NCBI GenBank assembly: GCA_017449065.1
Contig: JAFSKF010000018.1
Span: 1 to 64,000, forward strand
Length of the DNA stretch: 64,000 bases
From: Bacteroidales bacterium
Lineage (GTDB): Bacteria > Bacteroidota > Bacteroidia > Bacteroidales > UBA3663
Reading direction: 5' to 3'
In this document: positions 16,716 to 26,648 of the stretch, in pieces
How the letters are laid out: every line of letters starts with the position of its first letter
How positions within the stretch are numbered: the stretch's first letter is position 1
Translations under genes and position numbers: made by a program
The notes under the pieces: generated by a model
The model's database searches: none
The model's input: only the letters and a program-made list of their open reading frames with translations
What the model was told of the DNA's origin: nothing

Positions 16716-19700
16716 TTAGAGGTTGAGTTTAACACCAATGCTGAAAGTGCGACAAGCCGGCATCAGGCCGTAGTCGATACCTTGGGTCAGCACACTGCCT
16801 CCACACGAAGTTTCGGGATCTGCACCCAGATATTTGGTAAAGGTGACCAGATTATCGACCGACCCCCAAACAGACAGCCCTTCAATATACGGATTGTCAA
16901 TTGGGAGCTTATAGGTCAGACGCACATTGCGGATCTTGAAATACGAGCCGTCCTCAATCCAGCGATCGGAGAAGCGGCTGTTGCCCATCGGATCGCCATA
17001 GGACGATTTCGGCATCGAAGTCAGCTGTCCCTCACTCTTCCAACGGTTCAGCACCGCACGGCTCTGATTCCGGAACGTGCTCATACCCTCAAGCAGACTG
17101 CGCTGATAGTTGTAAATATCACCTCCGACGGCAAACGTACAATGGACATCGAGCGTAAAGCGCTTCCACTGCATATTGCTGCTGAACGAACCCGTAAAAT
17201 CCGGATTCGGATCACCGATAACGGTCATATCGTTCTCGTCGATGATACCGTCGGCGAAAGCGGCGTTCGGCTCCAGGAAATGCACATCTCCAGCCGTGAA
17301 ACTGCTCAAGGAAGTATCGGCATTACGTACTTTCAGATGGGCAGTTTCAGCCTCGGCAGTGGTGGCAAACACACCCTGTGTGCGATAGCCGTAGAAGACA
17401 CCGGCAGCCTGTCCCTTGCGCGAAAGGATGTGTCCATCGAAGAGATCGGTCACAAACTCGCCGTCGGCAAGATCTGTAATCTCGTTTTTATAGTGAGCCA
17501 GCTGCAACGACAGGTTCCACTTAAATGGCTTCAGATCGAGTGCCTTGACATCCAAATGGAACTCCACGCCCTTGTTCTCTAAGCTTCCGCCATTGGCCAG
17601 ATAGCTGCCCAAACCAGCAAAAGTGCTGTTTCGGCGATAGATTAACAGATCATCGGTGGTGTTCTTATAGAAATCGACGCCCATGGCAATGCGGTTCTGC
17701 CAGACAGCCAGATCGAGACCTGCATTCCGCTTCGTAGTCACCTCCCACTTCAACGACTCGTTGCTCAAGTGTCCGATCACATGACCCGTAGCAACACCCA
17801 CATAATTGACCGGCGACAAATAAGACTGTGAAGCCAGGGCTTCGATGGCATCATTGCCCGACTGTCCGATAGAAGCACGCAGACTAAGTGCATCCAACCA
17901 TTCCACATCGCTGAGGAAACGCTCTCCCTTGGCATCCCAACGAAGACCTGCCGACGGGAAGAAAGCCCAGCGGGCACCGAAAGCCTTGAACGAATCGGCA
18001 GCCTCGGCTCCGAAACGCGTAGAGGCATCAGCCGTCAGCACCGTCCAGAGTTTATACTTCTGCGCCAAGACATACTCGGCCTGCAAGTACAGGGATGTGC
18101 TACGCCACTCCAGATCGTAGCCGCCACTCTGCAGGAAATCGAGCGAAGTGGAAAGATTATAGATCTGGTCGTCGCCGGTATTATGGCCTTCGCCGTAGGT
18201 GCTCTTATACTTATTAATATATAAGCGGTCGCCCACCGAAGCATTCAGCTTGTGAATATCGGCAAACGTATGATGATAGTCAGCCTCCAAATTGGCATAG
18301 ATACTCGTCTGACGGATATTCTGCTCCTTGACCACATTATGCGAAGTGCCGACGTTCTCGATAACCACCGGGGTCACGCCGTTCATCGGACGGAAATAAT
18401 GCTCGTTGGTATTATCCTGATAATAGGCGAACTGCGCCTTCACATTCCAGTCGGGGCCGATGGTGAATGTTGGCGTCGCATTGATGCTGAAACGATATTG
18501 CTTGTGCTTACCCTTGGCATTCTCAATCAGTGCCAGCGGGTTCGTAATGCCCAAGGCATCAACGCCCGACAGATTCTGTGTCACTTCCGAACCGTCGTCC
18601 GTGTAACTGTACGGATGATAGAAGGGTGATTTAATCTGTGCCACAAAAGCCGGAGCACCGATAGCATCGGCACCGTCATCGCGCAATTCACGTTCCACGC
18701 GGGTAAAATAGACCTCTGCACCCAGATCGAACCATTTGGTCAGTTTGATGTCGGCATTCACACGCGTATTGATGCGCTGGAAATCCGACTCCTTCATCAC
18801 TTCATCGCCAGTCAGATAGCCCACCGAAACATTATACTTAGCAACATCGTCACCGCCCTGAATACCCAAGGCATAACGCTGGAAGACACCTGTCTGATAG
18901 ACTTCGTCGTTCCACTGGGTCCGGTTGTGATTGGCGTTATACGACTTATCGGCCTTCGAATCGTTGAACAAATCATCGAAAGTGCTGGCAGCGCTATTTC
19001 CCTTGGCGCTGTTCTTGTAAATCTCCGAAACATAAGTACGGAAGTCCTCTGCCGAGAGCACATCCGGCAAGTGGGGCTGCTGCTTCACAGAAACACTGGC
19101 ATCGAGCGTGATGCGCGTCTGGTTAGTAATGCCTCGCTTGGTATAGACCAAAATCACACCGTTGCCGCCTTTCGAGCCATACAACGAAGAGGCATCCTTC
19201 AGAACCTCAATGTGATCGATATCTGCAACGTCGATGTCTAACAGGCGGTTCGTCTGGTAACCTCCCATCACCGAAGTTTCCCCAGGGAACTCCTCCATCA
19301 CCACGCCATCGATGACGATCAGTGGCTGGGCATTCGTATTCAGGGAATTATAACCATTGATAAACAGATTGGCACCAATGCCATATTGTCCGCTGCGGCC
19401 AATAGCCCGCACATCATTGGCGAGCTGCGTACTCAGCACATCCGACAGCGAAACCGAAGCCGTATTTGTATAGCTTTCATGCTGTGCCGAAGCAGGCGAG
19501 AACAGATTCTCGTACATATAGATATTCTGTACGTGTGTACTGTCGGCTTGCACCGAAACCACCAACGAATAATCCAAACGTCCATCGTAGGAGAATTGCA
19601 GTTCGACAGATCCGTGCTGACCTTTCAGCCGGTAATGACCCTTGGCATCGGAAATCACCTGAACCTCACCGGTCTTAACCGTTACGCCCTGCAAACCCGT

Positions 19701-19808
19701 CTGCGTGGCGGGATCGAGCACGTAACCTTCAATCATGCTACCCTCCGACTGAGCCGAAACCTGCACCATCGAGGCGGCTGCCAATAATGTAAGAATATAT
19801 GCTTTCAT
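16716..19808 (-). CDS. SusC/RagA-family TonB-dependent outer-membrane transporter (first type)
   Basis: The 1030-residue protein has a signal peptide (ending near VSA). Next comes a carboxypeptidase-regulatory-like beta domain at about residues 25-100 (GYVLDPATQTGLQGVTVKTG), a plug with the IEVLKDASSLYGSKGGNGVILVYTKRG signature, and a large barrel to the C-terminus. There is no N-terminal STN signalling domain. The plug has an unusual opening (LSDVLSTQLANDVRAIGRSGQ) compared with the LQGRVAGV form of the other SusC here. It begins 5 bp after the upstream FAS1 lipoprotein and is followed by its SusD partner. It should import oligosaccharides together with SusD, powered by TonB. Confidence 0.94.
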   Translation of the reverse strand: MKAYILTLLAAASMVQVSAQSEGSMIEGYVLDPATQTGLQGVTVKTGEVQVISDAKGHYRLKGQHGSVELQFSYDGRLDYSLVVSVQADSTHVQNIYMYENLFSPASAQHESYTNTASVSLSDVLSTQLANDVRAIGRSGQYGIGANLFINGYNSLNTNAQPLIVIDGVVMEEFPGETSVMGGYQTNRLLDIDVADIDHIEVLKDASSLYGSKGGNGVILVYTKRGITNQTRITLDASVSVKQQPHLPDVLSAEDFRTYVSEIYKNSAKGNSAASTFDDLFNDSKADKSYNANHNRTQWNDEVYQTGVFQRYALGIQGGDDVAKYNVSVGYLTGDEVMKESDFQRINTRVNADIKLTKWFDLGAEVYFTRVERELRDDGADAIGAPAFVAQIKSPFYHPYSYTDDGSEVTQNLSGVDALGITNPLALIENAKGKHKQYRFSINATPTFTIGPDWNVKAQFAYYQDNTNEHYFRPMNGVTPVVIENVGTSHNVVKEQNIRQTSIYANLEADYHHTFADIHKLNASVGDRLYINKYKSTYGEGHNTGDDQIYNLSTSLDFLQSGGYDLEWRSTSLYLQAEYVLAQKYKLWTVLTADASTRFGAEAADSFKAFGARWAFFPSAGLRWDAKGERFLSDVEWLDALSLRASIGQSGNDAIEALASQSYLSPVNYVGVATGHVIGHLSNESLKWEVTTKRNAGLDLAVWQNRIAMGVDFYKNTTDDLLIYRRNSTFAGLGSYLANGGSLENKGVEFHLDVKALDLKPFKWNLSLQLAHYKNEITDLADGEFVTDLFDGHILSRKGQAAGVFYGYRTQGVFATTAEAETAHLKVRNADTSLSSFTAGDVHFLEPNAAFADGIIDENDMTVIGDPNPDFTGSFSSNMQWKRFTLDVHCTFAVGGDIYNYQRSLLEGMSTFRNQSRAVLNRWKSEGQLTSMPKSSYGDPMGNSRFSDRWIEDGSYFKIRNVRLTYKLPIDNPYIEGLSVWGSVDNLVTFTKYLGADPETSCGGSVLTQGIDYGLMPACRTFSIGVKLNL

Positions 19809-19813
19809 TGTTT

Positions 19814-21562
19814 TTACTCAGTTACAGGTTTTAGCAAAATATAATCCAAACGCATTGTATAGCCCATGCTTCCCTTATCGGCATTCGTCAGATTGGTTGC
19901 CACACGGATCTTCGTGTTGGTGGTCTGAGCATTGCTGCTGGCAAAAGCCGACGAAGCATAGTTGGCAAACGGGAAGCTGAAGTTCTTGGCCACCAGGAAC
20001 GTCGTCACTTCATATCCTTTCGTGACGAACGGCTCACCCGTCACCGGGTCGGCAGCAATCTTGGCATCCTCGTACATATTGTAACCAGAAGCGTTGGTGG
20101 TCTCGTGCACGTAGTTGAGATAGAAGCACACCTTTGTAGAATCGGCATCGTAGTAAGGATACTGAATGACTATGGAATCGCCTGCACTATAACGGACATT
20201 ATTCACAACCGTATCGTTACGCGCCACCAAGGTATCAGGCTGCTGATAGCCGATAGCCAGCGTATCGAACGCCATTGCCGGAACAAACACGGCATAGATA
20301 TCGTAGCGGGCAGCCAGCACATCCGGAAGATCGAAGACTACCTGCGGCTGCATCAGATTATTGGTCGATGTATTCAGCACCTCAATAAAGGCCATATCCG
20401 AAACCGAATCCTTGATGGGGCTGTCAACAGCACTTCTGCGCGACAAGGTAGCATAGTTCATCGCACGACCTGCCGACTGTTCCGCCTCCACCTTTATCTC
20501 TTTCAGAAACGAATCTTCCACCTTCTGGGGCATGGCATCCGCCTGATAATAGAGACCGTTACTTGCCGTTTGCTGCGTCAGACCTTCAATCAGATAAGAC
20601 GGATGGTGATAGGTATTATAGTTAGTGGTAGCAAGCGTATCGCCATCAGGGTGATAGAAATCCGGACGCTTGCGGAAAAGCATATCGTGCACAATCATCT
20701 CGCGAGTGTGGGCATCCTGCAAGGAATCGCTAATCGCATCACCCGTCTCATAAGTGCGGCGGTAGATAATCGTACCGGATGCGGTCCGGTCCTGAATCAG
20801 CGGACCGAAAGTGCGGAAATAGGGGGCAATTGTCTGATAGGCATCCGTCCAACCTGCATTGCTTGGAATGATAGCCGTATAAAGACTGTCCTCCAAATGG
20901 ATGGAACCATACTTTTTCATCCATTCGTTATGGAAGTAGAGAGTCCGACCCCGATTGTCCTCGCCCACAATCACTGAAGACCGGGAGGTCGTGGTATCGT
21001 TGAACGAAGCCAGATAAGAATATATCGAATCGAAAGTACCCTGGCGATGCTGCACGATTTCCCACAGATTATCGTAATAGTCGGCTTTGCTCTTCATCGG
21101 CCAGATAACACCATTATCGGCCACAAGCGGCTGATCGTTCAAGGCAATACCCGCGAAATACACCGTCGATGCCTGTTTGGTCAGTTCCTGATACTTTCCA
21201 TTCAGCATCTTGACGCGAACGTAGGCGGTATCAGCCAGATCGGAAGGACCATACAGATAACGAGCCACATGGTTTTTGATGATCTCGACCATCGATGTAC
21301 TATCCGCTGTGACACCCGACAAAGCATCGTTATCTGGAGCAAAGATCGTATAAGTCTGCGAAAACGCCAGAAGGCTGTCGCCTCCGGTTGATTCCAGCAG
21401 ACGGACAAATTCGGAAAAACGTCCGTCGTTGCGCAGCGTTTCCATCAGGGAAGCATTCTTTGCGCTACCGGATTCCGAATAATGGTCATCCCAAGCGCTA
21501 TCCTGGCAACCTGCTGTCAGGAGAACGGTCAGAGCTAATATAAGAAATAAGCTTTTATTCAT
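19814..21562 (-). CDS. FAS1 (fasciclin) domain lipoprotein, SusE/F-position
   Basis: The 582-residue protein starts with a lipoprotein signal (LLTAGC, then QDSAWDDHY). A FAS1 domain follows at about residues 35-160, recognised by SLMETLRNDGRFSEFVRLLES, YTIFAPDNDAL and the later VADNGVIWPM strand. The second half includes a beta-rich C-terminal domain with YDIYAVFVPA and MRLDYILLKPV. It lies 57 bp after the upstream SusD and 5 bp before the next SusC, so it belongs to the transport complex genes. It may be a surface glycan-binding or adhesive protein in place of SusE/SusF; that role is inferred from position and lipidation. Confidence 0.8.
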   Translation of the reverse strand: MNKSLFLILALTVLLTAGCQDSAWDDHYSESGSAKNASLMETLRNDGRFSEFVRLLESTGGDSLLAFSQTYTIFAPDNDALSGVTADSTSMVEIIKNHVARYLYGPSDLADTAYVRVKMLNGKYQELTKQASTVYFAGIALNDQPLVADNGVIWPMKSKADYYDNLWEIVQHRQGTFDSIYSYLASFNDTTTSRSSVIVGEDNRGRTLYFHNEWMKKYGSIHLEDSLYTAIIPSNAGWTDAYQTIAPYFRTFGPLIQDRTASGTIIYRRTYETGDAISDSLQDAHTREMIVHDMLFRKRPDFYHPDGDTLATTNYNTYHHPSYLIEGLTQQTASNGLYYQADAMPQKVEDSFLKEIKVEAEQSAGRAMNYATLSRRSAVDSPIKDSVSDMAFIEVLNTSTNNLMQPQVVFDLPDVLAARYDIYAVFVPAMAFDTLAIGYQQPDTLVARNDTVVNNVRYSAGDSIVIQYPYYDADSTKVCFYLNYVHETTNASGYNMYEDAKIAADPVTGEPFVTKGYEVTTFLVAKNFSFPFANYASSAFASSNAQTTNTKIRVATNLTNADKGSMGYTMRLDYILLKPVTE

Positions 21563-21619
21563 ATTTCATTCGTGTTTTTTCTAAAACAATTTACGTTCAA
21601 CACAAACCTTTCACTCAAA

Positions 21620-23281
21620 CTATTCTTCCTGTGAGGAGTAATAGTCCAACTGTCGCAAATTCGTATTGATCTTGGCCTCCCGCAGATAAATCGGCAGGTA
21701 CCAGGCATCGATGGAAGACATCTTATTCTTGATGGTGGTTACATCGTCGTCGTACTTTGGTTCGATAAAGTCCCAACTGTCGGAAACATTGCCATTGCGA
21801 CGGGCCAGACGCACCAGGTCGAACCAGCGCTTACCTTCGAAGCACAATTCGCGCAGGCGCTCTGTCAACACCAGTTTCTGCACATCGGACGGAGTAGCAT
21901 AGGCTGTATGGTCGAGCGAATCCTTCACCTCGTTGCCTGTCGTACAAGCCCGGATGTAGGAAACATTGCACAAGGTGACCACCTCATCCAGATCGGTATT
22001 GGTTTCGGCAATCTGAGCCAAAGCCTCGGCCTTCATCAGATAGACATCTGCCAAACGGTAGAAAATCCAGTTTGCCTGACTACTGCTGCCTCGATAGGTA
22101 TAGCTGCCGCCACCGAAGTCAGACGGAGGCGTTTGTCCCTCATACTTGAAGATACGTTTATTGGACGGAATGCTGAAATCCTTCGAGCGATAGTCGTAAT
22201 CCGGATCGGAAGCCCCCTTGGCGGTGTTATACAGACCTGCCAGAGAAGATGACGCCAGCAGTTTCGGATTTCGGCTCTTGTTGGAATTACCGTAGAAAAT
22301 CGCCGTGGCATTATTGGCATGTCCGGAAGTCGTGAAGTTCAGTTCGAAGATGCTCTCGTCGCTATTGCCGGTATAGAAGACCGTATTCAGGAAATTGCTA
22401 CCTTCAACGGCTTCCCGTTCCTCCTGCTGCACCTCGGTGAGCATGGTGTTGCAAAGCGCGATGCACGACTGATAGTCTGCTTTGGCATCGGCTGCAGAAA
22501 CCGGCTGCGTAATGGAAGCACGCCACAGATAATAGTCGGCCAGCAAAGCTTCGGCAGCCAGTCGGGTGACACGTCCTCTATTCTCGTCGTCGGAATCCCA
22601 CTCGATGGCGGCATAAGTCACAGCCAGACGCAAACTCTCGATCATATTGTCAATCACATAGCGTTCCTGATTCACCTGCGGATAGGCATCGGCGCGATAC
22701 TGGCTCGGCGCGATATTCAGATTGTAATAGGCAATCCAGGCTGCAGTATCTTGATTTGAGATGTTGTAATCGTATTCGTCAGTTTTACTGCTACCCAACA
22801 CCAATGGGACATTCTTGAACGAACGCAGCAGATAGAAATAGTTCAGGGCGCGGATGGTATAAGCCTCTGCCATATAAGCGTGACACGTAGCCTCATCGAA
22901 GTTGGCGTCCAAAGCCATGACGGTCGGTGCCTTTTCAATCACCTTGTTGCAATAATTGATCACCTCGTAGAAAGGTGCCCAGTTGCACCAGCTGTTGCTT
23001 GAACGGACATTGGCATTGATGATATCCGTTTCTGCAGAAGAAATGGCAGATCCATTCGAAACTTCGTCACTACGCAACTCTCCGTACAGCACCATGCGCT
23101 GCATGATGTCGTCGTCCTGCATATAACGATAGCAGGCAAGCACAACACTTTCCACCTGATTCCCGTTCTTCCAGAATTCTTCCTCAATGGTGCTGTCGTC
23201 GGGCATCAGTTCGAGCCAATCGCTGCACGACACTGCCGAGACAGACAATAAAAGAGACAAAAGATATATCGACTTTTTCAT
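21620..23281 (-). CDS. SusD/RagB-family outer-membrane lipoprotein
   Basis: This 553-residue protein opens with a lipoprotein signal ending SAVSC followed by SDWLELMPDDSTIEEEFW, a common SusD N-terminus. Later segments ANWIFYRLADVYLMKAEALAQIAE and LTERLRELCFEGKRWFDLVRLARR are typical of the SusD C-terminal half. It is 29 bp downstream of its SusC partner. The pair is distinct in sequence from the second pair at 15051-19808. Confidence 0.94.
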   Translation of the reverse strand: MKKSIYLLSLLLSVSAVSCSDWLELMPDDSTIEEEFWKNGNQVESVVLACYRYMQDDDIMQRMVLYGELRSDEVSNGSAISSAETDIINANVRSSNSWCNWAPFYEVINYCNKVIEKAPTVMALDANFDEATCHAYMAEAYTIRALNYFYLLRSFKNVPLVLGSSKTDEYDYNISNQDTAAWIAYYNLNIAPSQYRADAYPQVNQERYVIDNMIESLRLAVTYAAIEWDSDDENRGRVTRLAAEALLADYYLWRASITQPVSAADAKADYQSCIALCNTMLTEVQQEEREAVEGSNFLNTVFYTGNSDESIFELNFTTSGHANNATAIFYGNSNKSRNPKLLASSSLAGLYNTAKGASDPDYDYRSKDFSIPSNKRIFKYEGQTPPSDFGGGSYTYRGSSSQANWIFYRLADVYLMKAEALAQIAETNTDLDEVVTLCNVSYIRACTTGNEVKDSLDHTAYATPSDVQKLVLTERLRELCFEGKRWFDLVRLARRNGNVSDSWDFIEPKYDDDVTTIKNKMSSIDAWYLPIYLREAKINTNLRQLDYYSSQEE

Positions 23282-23310
23282 AGATTTGTACTTTTCAAGT
23301 TAACCATTCT

Positions 23311-26300
23311 TTAGAAAGTCACAGAGAGGCCCAAGGTCCAGTCTTTGGAACGAGGAGTTCTGGAGGTATCGTAAGCTACACCCGGCAGCGAAGAATTGAA
23401 GTTACGCACAGCCACTTCCGGATCGGTGCCGGAATATTTGGTGAACACCCACGGATTGTTGGTCGTCACATAACCGCTCAAACTCTTGGCATGAATTGCT
23501 TCCGCCCATTTCTTCGGAGCTGAATAACGGAAGGAGATATACTTGATACGCAAGAAGGAACCATTCTCCACATATCGGTCCGAACCCAACCAGTTGTAGG
23601 CCTGCTGATAGACGGCACGTGGCACATCGGTCACATCGCCTTCCTTGCGCCAACGCCAGTTCACAGTGGTACACTGATTGTTGTCGGTGTACATATTCTC
23701 GGCTGTCATACGACTGTAGTTGACAACCTTACCGCCATAGCGGAAGTTGCAGAATACCGTCATCGAAAGGTTTCCGTAACGAAGGGTCGTACCGAATCCG
23801 CCTTCCAGTTTCGGATTGGAGTTGCCCAAATAAACGACATCATATTCGTCGATAGATCCATCGTGATTGATATCCTCATACATCACATCGCCACCCTGGA
23901 ATTTGTATTTCGTTCCATTATAGTCGTACATCATCTGTTTCGGGTTGCCATTGTAATCGACCATGATGTTTCCGTCGGCATCGTAAGCTACCGGGCAGGA
24001 CTTACCTTCTGCCTGCGCCCGGTCGAAATTGTCGAAACTGTAGCTATAGACGCCCTTGTACCGGAAGCCATAAATAGAACCATAGGCATTGTTCTTCTGG
24101 ATGCGGGTCAGATAGACTCCGTTTCCTAACGACGAAGCATTGTCGTTGAACTGGTTCATAATCGATTCATCGATGTCAAGAATGACGTTCTTGTTATTAC
24201 CGAAGTTCAGGTTGAAGTCGAGCGAGAACTTACCTTTCTTAATCAGTTTGTCGGTATTGAACTCCAACTCCCAGCCCTTGTTCTCCAGTTTTCCGCCGTT
24301 CTTATAATTCAGATAACTGAAACCAGAAGAGGAAGCGATGGCGTAGGCTGACCAAAGCATATCGGTGGTTTTCTTGTCGTACAGATCGACTTTAGCAGAA
24401 ACCTTGTTGTCGAAGAAAGACACATCAAGACCCAGGTTAAACGACTGCGTCTTTTCCCAACGGAGATTGGTGAGCGGGATATTGGTCGGACGCACCACCG
24501 TTCCTCCCATATAGCCATAGCTGTCGATGGAATAGACACTATATTGGGAATAGTTGCTGGACGGCTGGTTACCGGTAATACCCCAACCTGGACGGACAGC
24601 CAGGAAGCTCACATAAGGCTGCAACGGCTCGAAGAACTTCTCCTCGGAAAGAATCCACTTGGCAGAAACGCCTGGGAAGATACCCCAGCGCTGATCCTCG
24701 CCGAACTTCGTACTGCCATCCACGCGAAGCACGCCACTCAGGATATACTTTCCTTTATAGCTGTAGTGAATATTACCCAAACCGGCCAGCGAACGGCTGG
24801 TGGAGTTTCCATTGGTCAGATAATAAAGGTACGAAGCAGAAGTGGCGTTTGAAAGCGACTCGCCGGGATGTCCGTAACTCTTGGTGGTCTGTGCCGATTG
24901 GGTAGCACTGGCGGTCTGCCAGGCCAGATTGGCGATGATCTTATGATCGTCGCTAAAGTAGGTCTCCAGTGCCAACTTGTTCTCGGTCTGGATATTCAAC
25001 CGTTCGGTGGTATATTCCTGCGCATTATTGATTGCCTGATTATCCCATGCGAAGTTCGAAACCGAAGCCGGCAGGAACTGGTTGCGCGTCAGGTTGTTCA
25101 CATCAAAGTTAATGTAGGCAGAATAGCGTAAACTGATCGGCGAATTATCCAACGAAGGATTCAGAATATTGTATTGCAAGCGCACCGTCGGCAGAATACG
25201 GCGGTTCACCTCCTGATTCTTAGCAAGATTGGCCAAAGCCACCGGATTGAACAGATTCCTTTGCGTAGCATCGAGTTTCGAATCACTTCGGATGTTGTAA
25301 TACTCGTCGGTGTTCACGCCGTTCTCATCCTGCCGGTAGATGCCCACGTTCGGCATTTTCTTATAGGCGATACCCAACAGCGTGGTATTGTTCGAATCGT
25401 AGTTCTCCAGATTCTTGTAGTTATTGCTGTAAGTGAACTGGAACTCGGTAATCACCTTGATTCGCTTGGAAATATCGTATTCCAGATTCATGCGCGAAGT
25501 CACCTTGGTGTAGTCCTGACCGATGGAAGTACCCGACTGGCTCAGATAACCGCCGGAAATCAGGAACGTGGCACGTTCACCACCACCGGAAACCGACAGA
25601 TAGTGATCATTGGTCCAACCATGCTGAGTAACAGCGTCGATCCAGTCGGTATTGTTGTTAAACTGTTCATACTCGGAGAACGAGGGGTTGTAGTTGTACT
25701 CATCGCGGCTGTATTGTGCATAGGTTTCCGTCGAAGCCAAAGTGCGGTTGAAATATGCCTGCTTCATCAGCATGGTATAATCGTCGCCCGACAGCATCTT
25801 CATACCAGAAGGCTGGAATTTCTCCGTCAGCTTATACGAATACTTGATGATCGGTTTGCCACGCTTACCTTTCTTGGTCGTAATCTTAATAACACCATTC
25901 GAGCCTTTAGAACCATACAGAGCGGTAGCCGAAGCATCCTTTAGCACATCGATACTCTGAATATCATCGACATTCACACAAAGCAGATCGGCGTACTGGT
26001 CGTCGGTGGCATTGTTGAAATCGAAATCGCTGGAAATGTCGCCCTCGAAAGGAATCTCGTTCAAAACAATCAACGGGTTGGCGTTACCCGACAAAGTGGT
26101 GGTACCACGGATTCGCATCTGGCTGCCTGCACCTGGTGCTCCGGAAGCCGCCACGATATCGAGACCAGCCACACGTCCCTGAAGCACATCCTCAGCCGAA
26201 GCCGTCGAAATACCTTCAATCTCTTCGCCAAAATCGAGGTGCGAAATTGCCATAGAAACCTGCTTGGTCGGAATATCGCCCATACCTACATTCTGACGAC

Positions 26301-26640
26301 GTTCGGCGGTAACCACAGCCTCTGTCAATGTCTGGACGTTCTCTTTCATCTTCACATTCCAGCTGGTGGTTCCCTTGATGGGTAGAACTAATGTCTGATA
26401 GCCAACGAACTGCATACGCAAGCGGTTCTTGTCGCTGCGTGCCTTCAGGAAGAAGTCACCGTTCATATCGGTAGTAACACCTCCCAATACACGATCGTTC
26501 TGGTCGATTTCGACAATATTGACGCCCGACAATTCTCCGAAATCGTCTTCAACATGTCCGGAGATAGTGATTTCCTGCGCCCACATCGGCAACATCAGGA
26601 AACTCAAAATAAAGAACAATATAATGCGTTGTGTCTTCAT
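23311..26640 (-). CDS. SusC/RagA-family TonB-dependent outer-membrane transporter (second type)
   Basis: The 1109-residue protein has a signal peptide (MLPMWAQ) and a carboxypeptidase-regulatory-like domain (ISGHVEDDFGELSGVNIVEI). Its plug carries AEDVLQGRVAGLDIV and IDVLKDASATALYGSKGSNGVIKITT, and the barrel ends in a terminal Phe as expected (DWTLGLSVTF). No STN domain is present, so it is not a signalling transporter. It starts 8 bp after a FAS1 lipoprotein gene and precedes its SusD. Expected role: import of PUL-derived oligosaccharides. Confidence 0.95.
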   Translation of the reverse strand: MKTQRIILFFILSFLMLPMWAQEITISGHVEDDFGELSGVNIVEIDQNDRVLGGVTTDMNGDFFLKARSDKNRLRMQFVGYQTLVLPIKGTTSWNVKMKENVQTLTEAVVTAERRQNVGMGDIPTKQVSMAISHLDFGEEIEGISTASAEDVLQGRVAGLDIVAASGAPGAGSQMRIRGTTTLSGNANPLIVLNEIPFEGDISSDFDFNNATDDQYADLLCVNVDDIQSIDVLKDASATALYGSKGSNGVIKITTKKGKRGKPIIKYSYKLTEKFQPSGMKMLSGDDYTMLMKQAYFNRTLASTETYAQYSRDEYNYNPSFSEYEQFNNNTDWIDAVTQHGWTNDHYLSVSGGGERATFLISGGYLSQSGTSIGQDYTKVTSRMNLEYDISKRIKVITEFQFTYSNNYKNLENYDSNNTTLLGIAYKKMPNVGIYRQDENGVNTDEYYNIRSDSKLDATQRNLFNPVALANLAKNQEVNRRILPTVRLQYNILNPSLDNSPISLRYSAYINFDVNNLTRNQFLPASVSNFAWDNQAINNAQEYTTERLNIQTENKLALETYFSDDHKIIANLAWQTASATQSAQTTKSYGHPGESLSNATSASYLYYLTNGNSTSRSLAGLGNIHYSYKGKYILSGVLRVDGSTKFGEDQRWGIFPGVSAKWILSEEKFFEPLQPYVSFLAVRPGWGITGNQPSSNYSQYSVYSIDSYGYMGGTVVRPTNIPLTNLRWEKTQSFNLGLDVSFFDNKVSAKVDLYDKKTTDMLWSAYAIASSSGFSYLNYKNGGKLENKGWELEFNTDKLIKKGKFSLDFNLNFGNNKNVILDIDESIMNQFNDNASSLGNGVYLTRIQKNNAYGSIYGFRYKGVYSYSFDNFDRAQAEGKSCPVAYDADGNIMVDYNGNPKQMMYDYNGTKYKFQGGDVMYEDINHDGSIDEYDVVYLGNSNPKLEGGFGTTLRYGNLSMTVFCNFRYGGKVVNYSRMTAENMYTDNNQCTTVNWRWRKEGDVTDVPRAVYQQAYNWLGSDRYVENGSFLRIKYISFRYSAPKKWAEAIHAKSLSGYVTTNNPWVFTKYSGTDPEVAVRNFNSSLPGVAYDTSRTPRSKDWTLGLSVTF

Positions 26641-26648
26641 AATCTCAA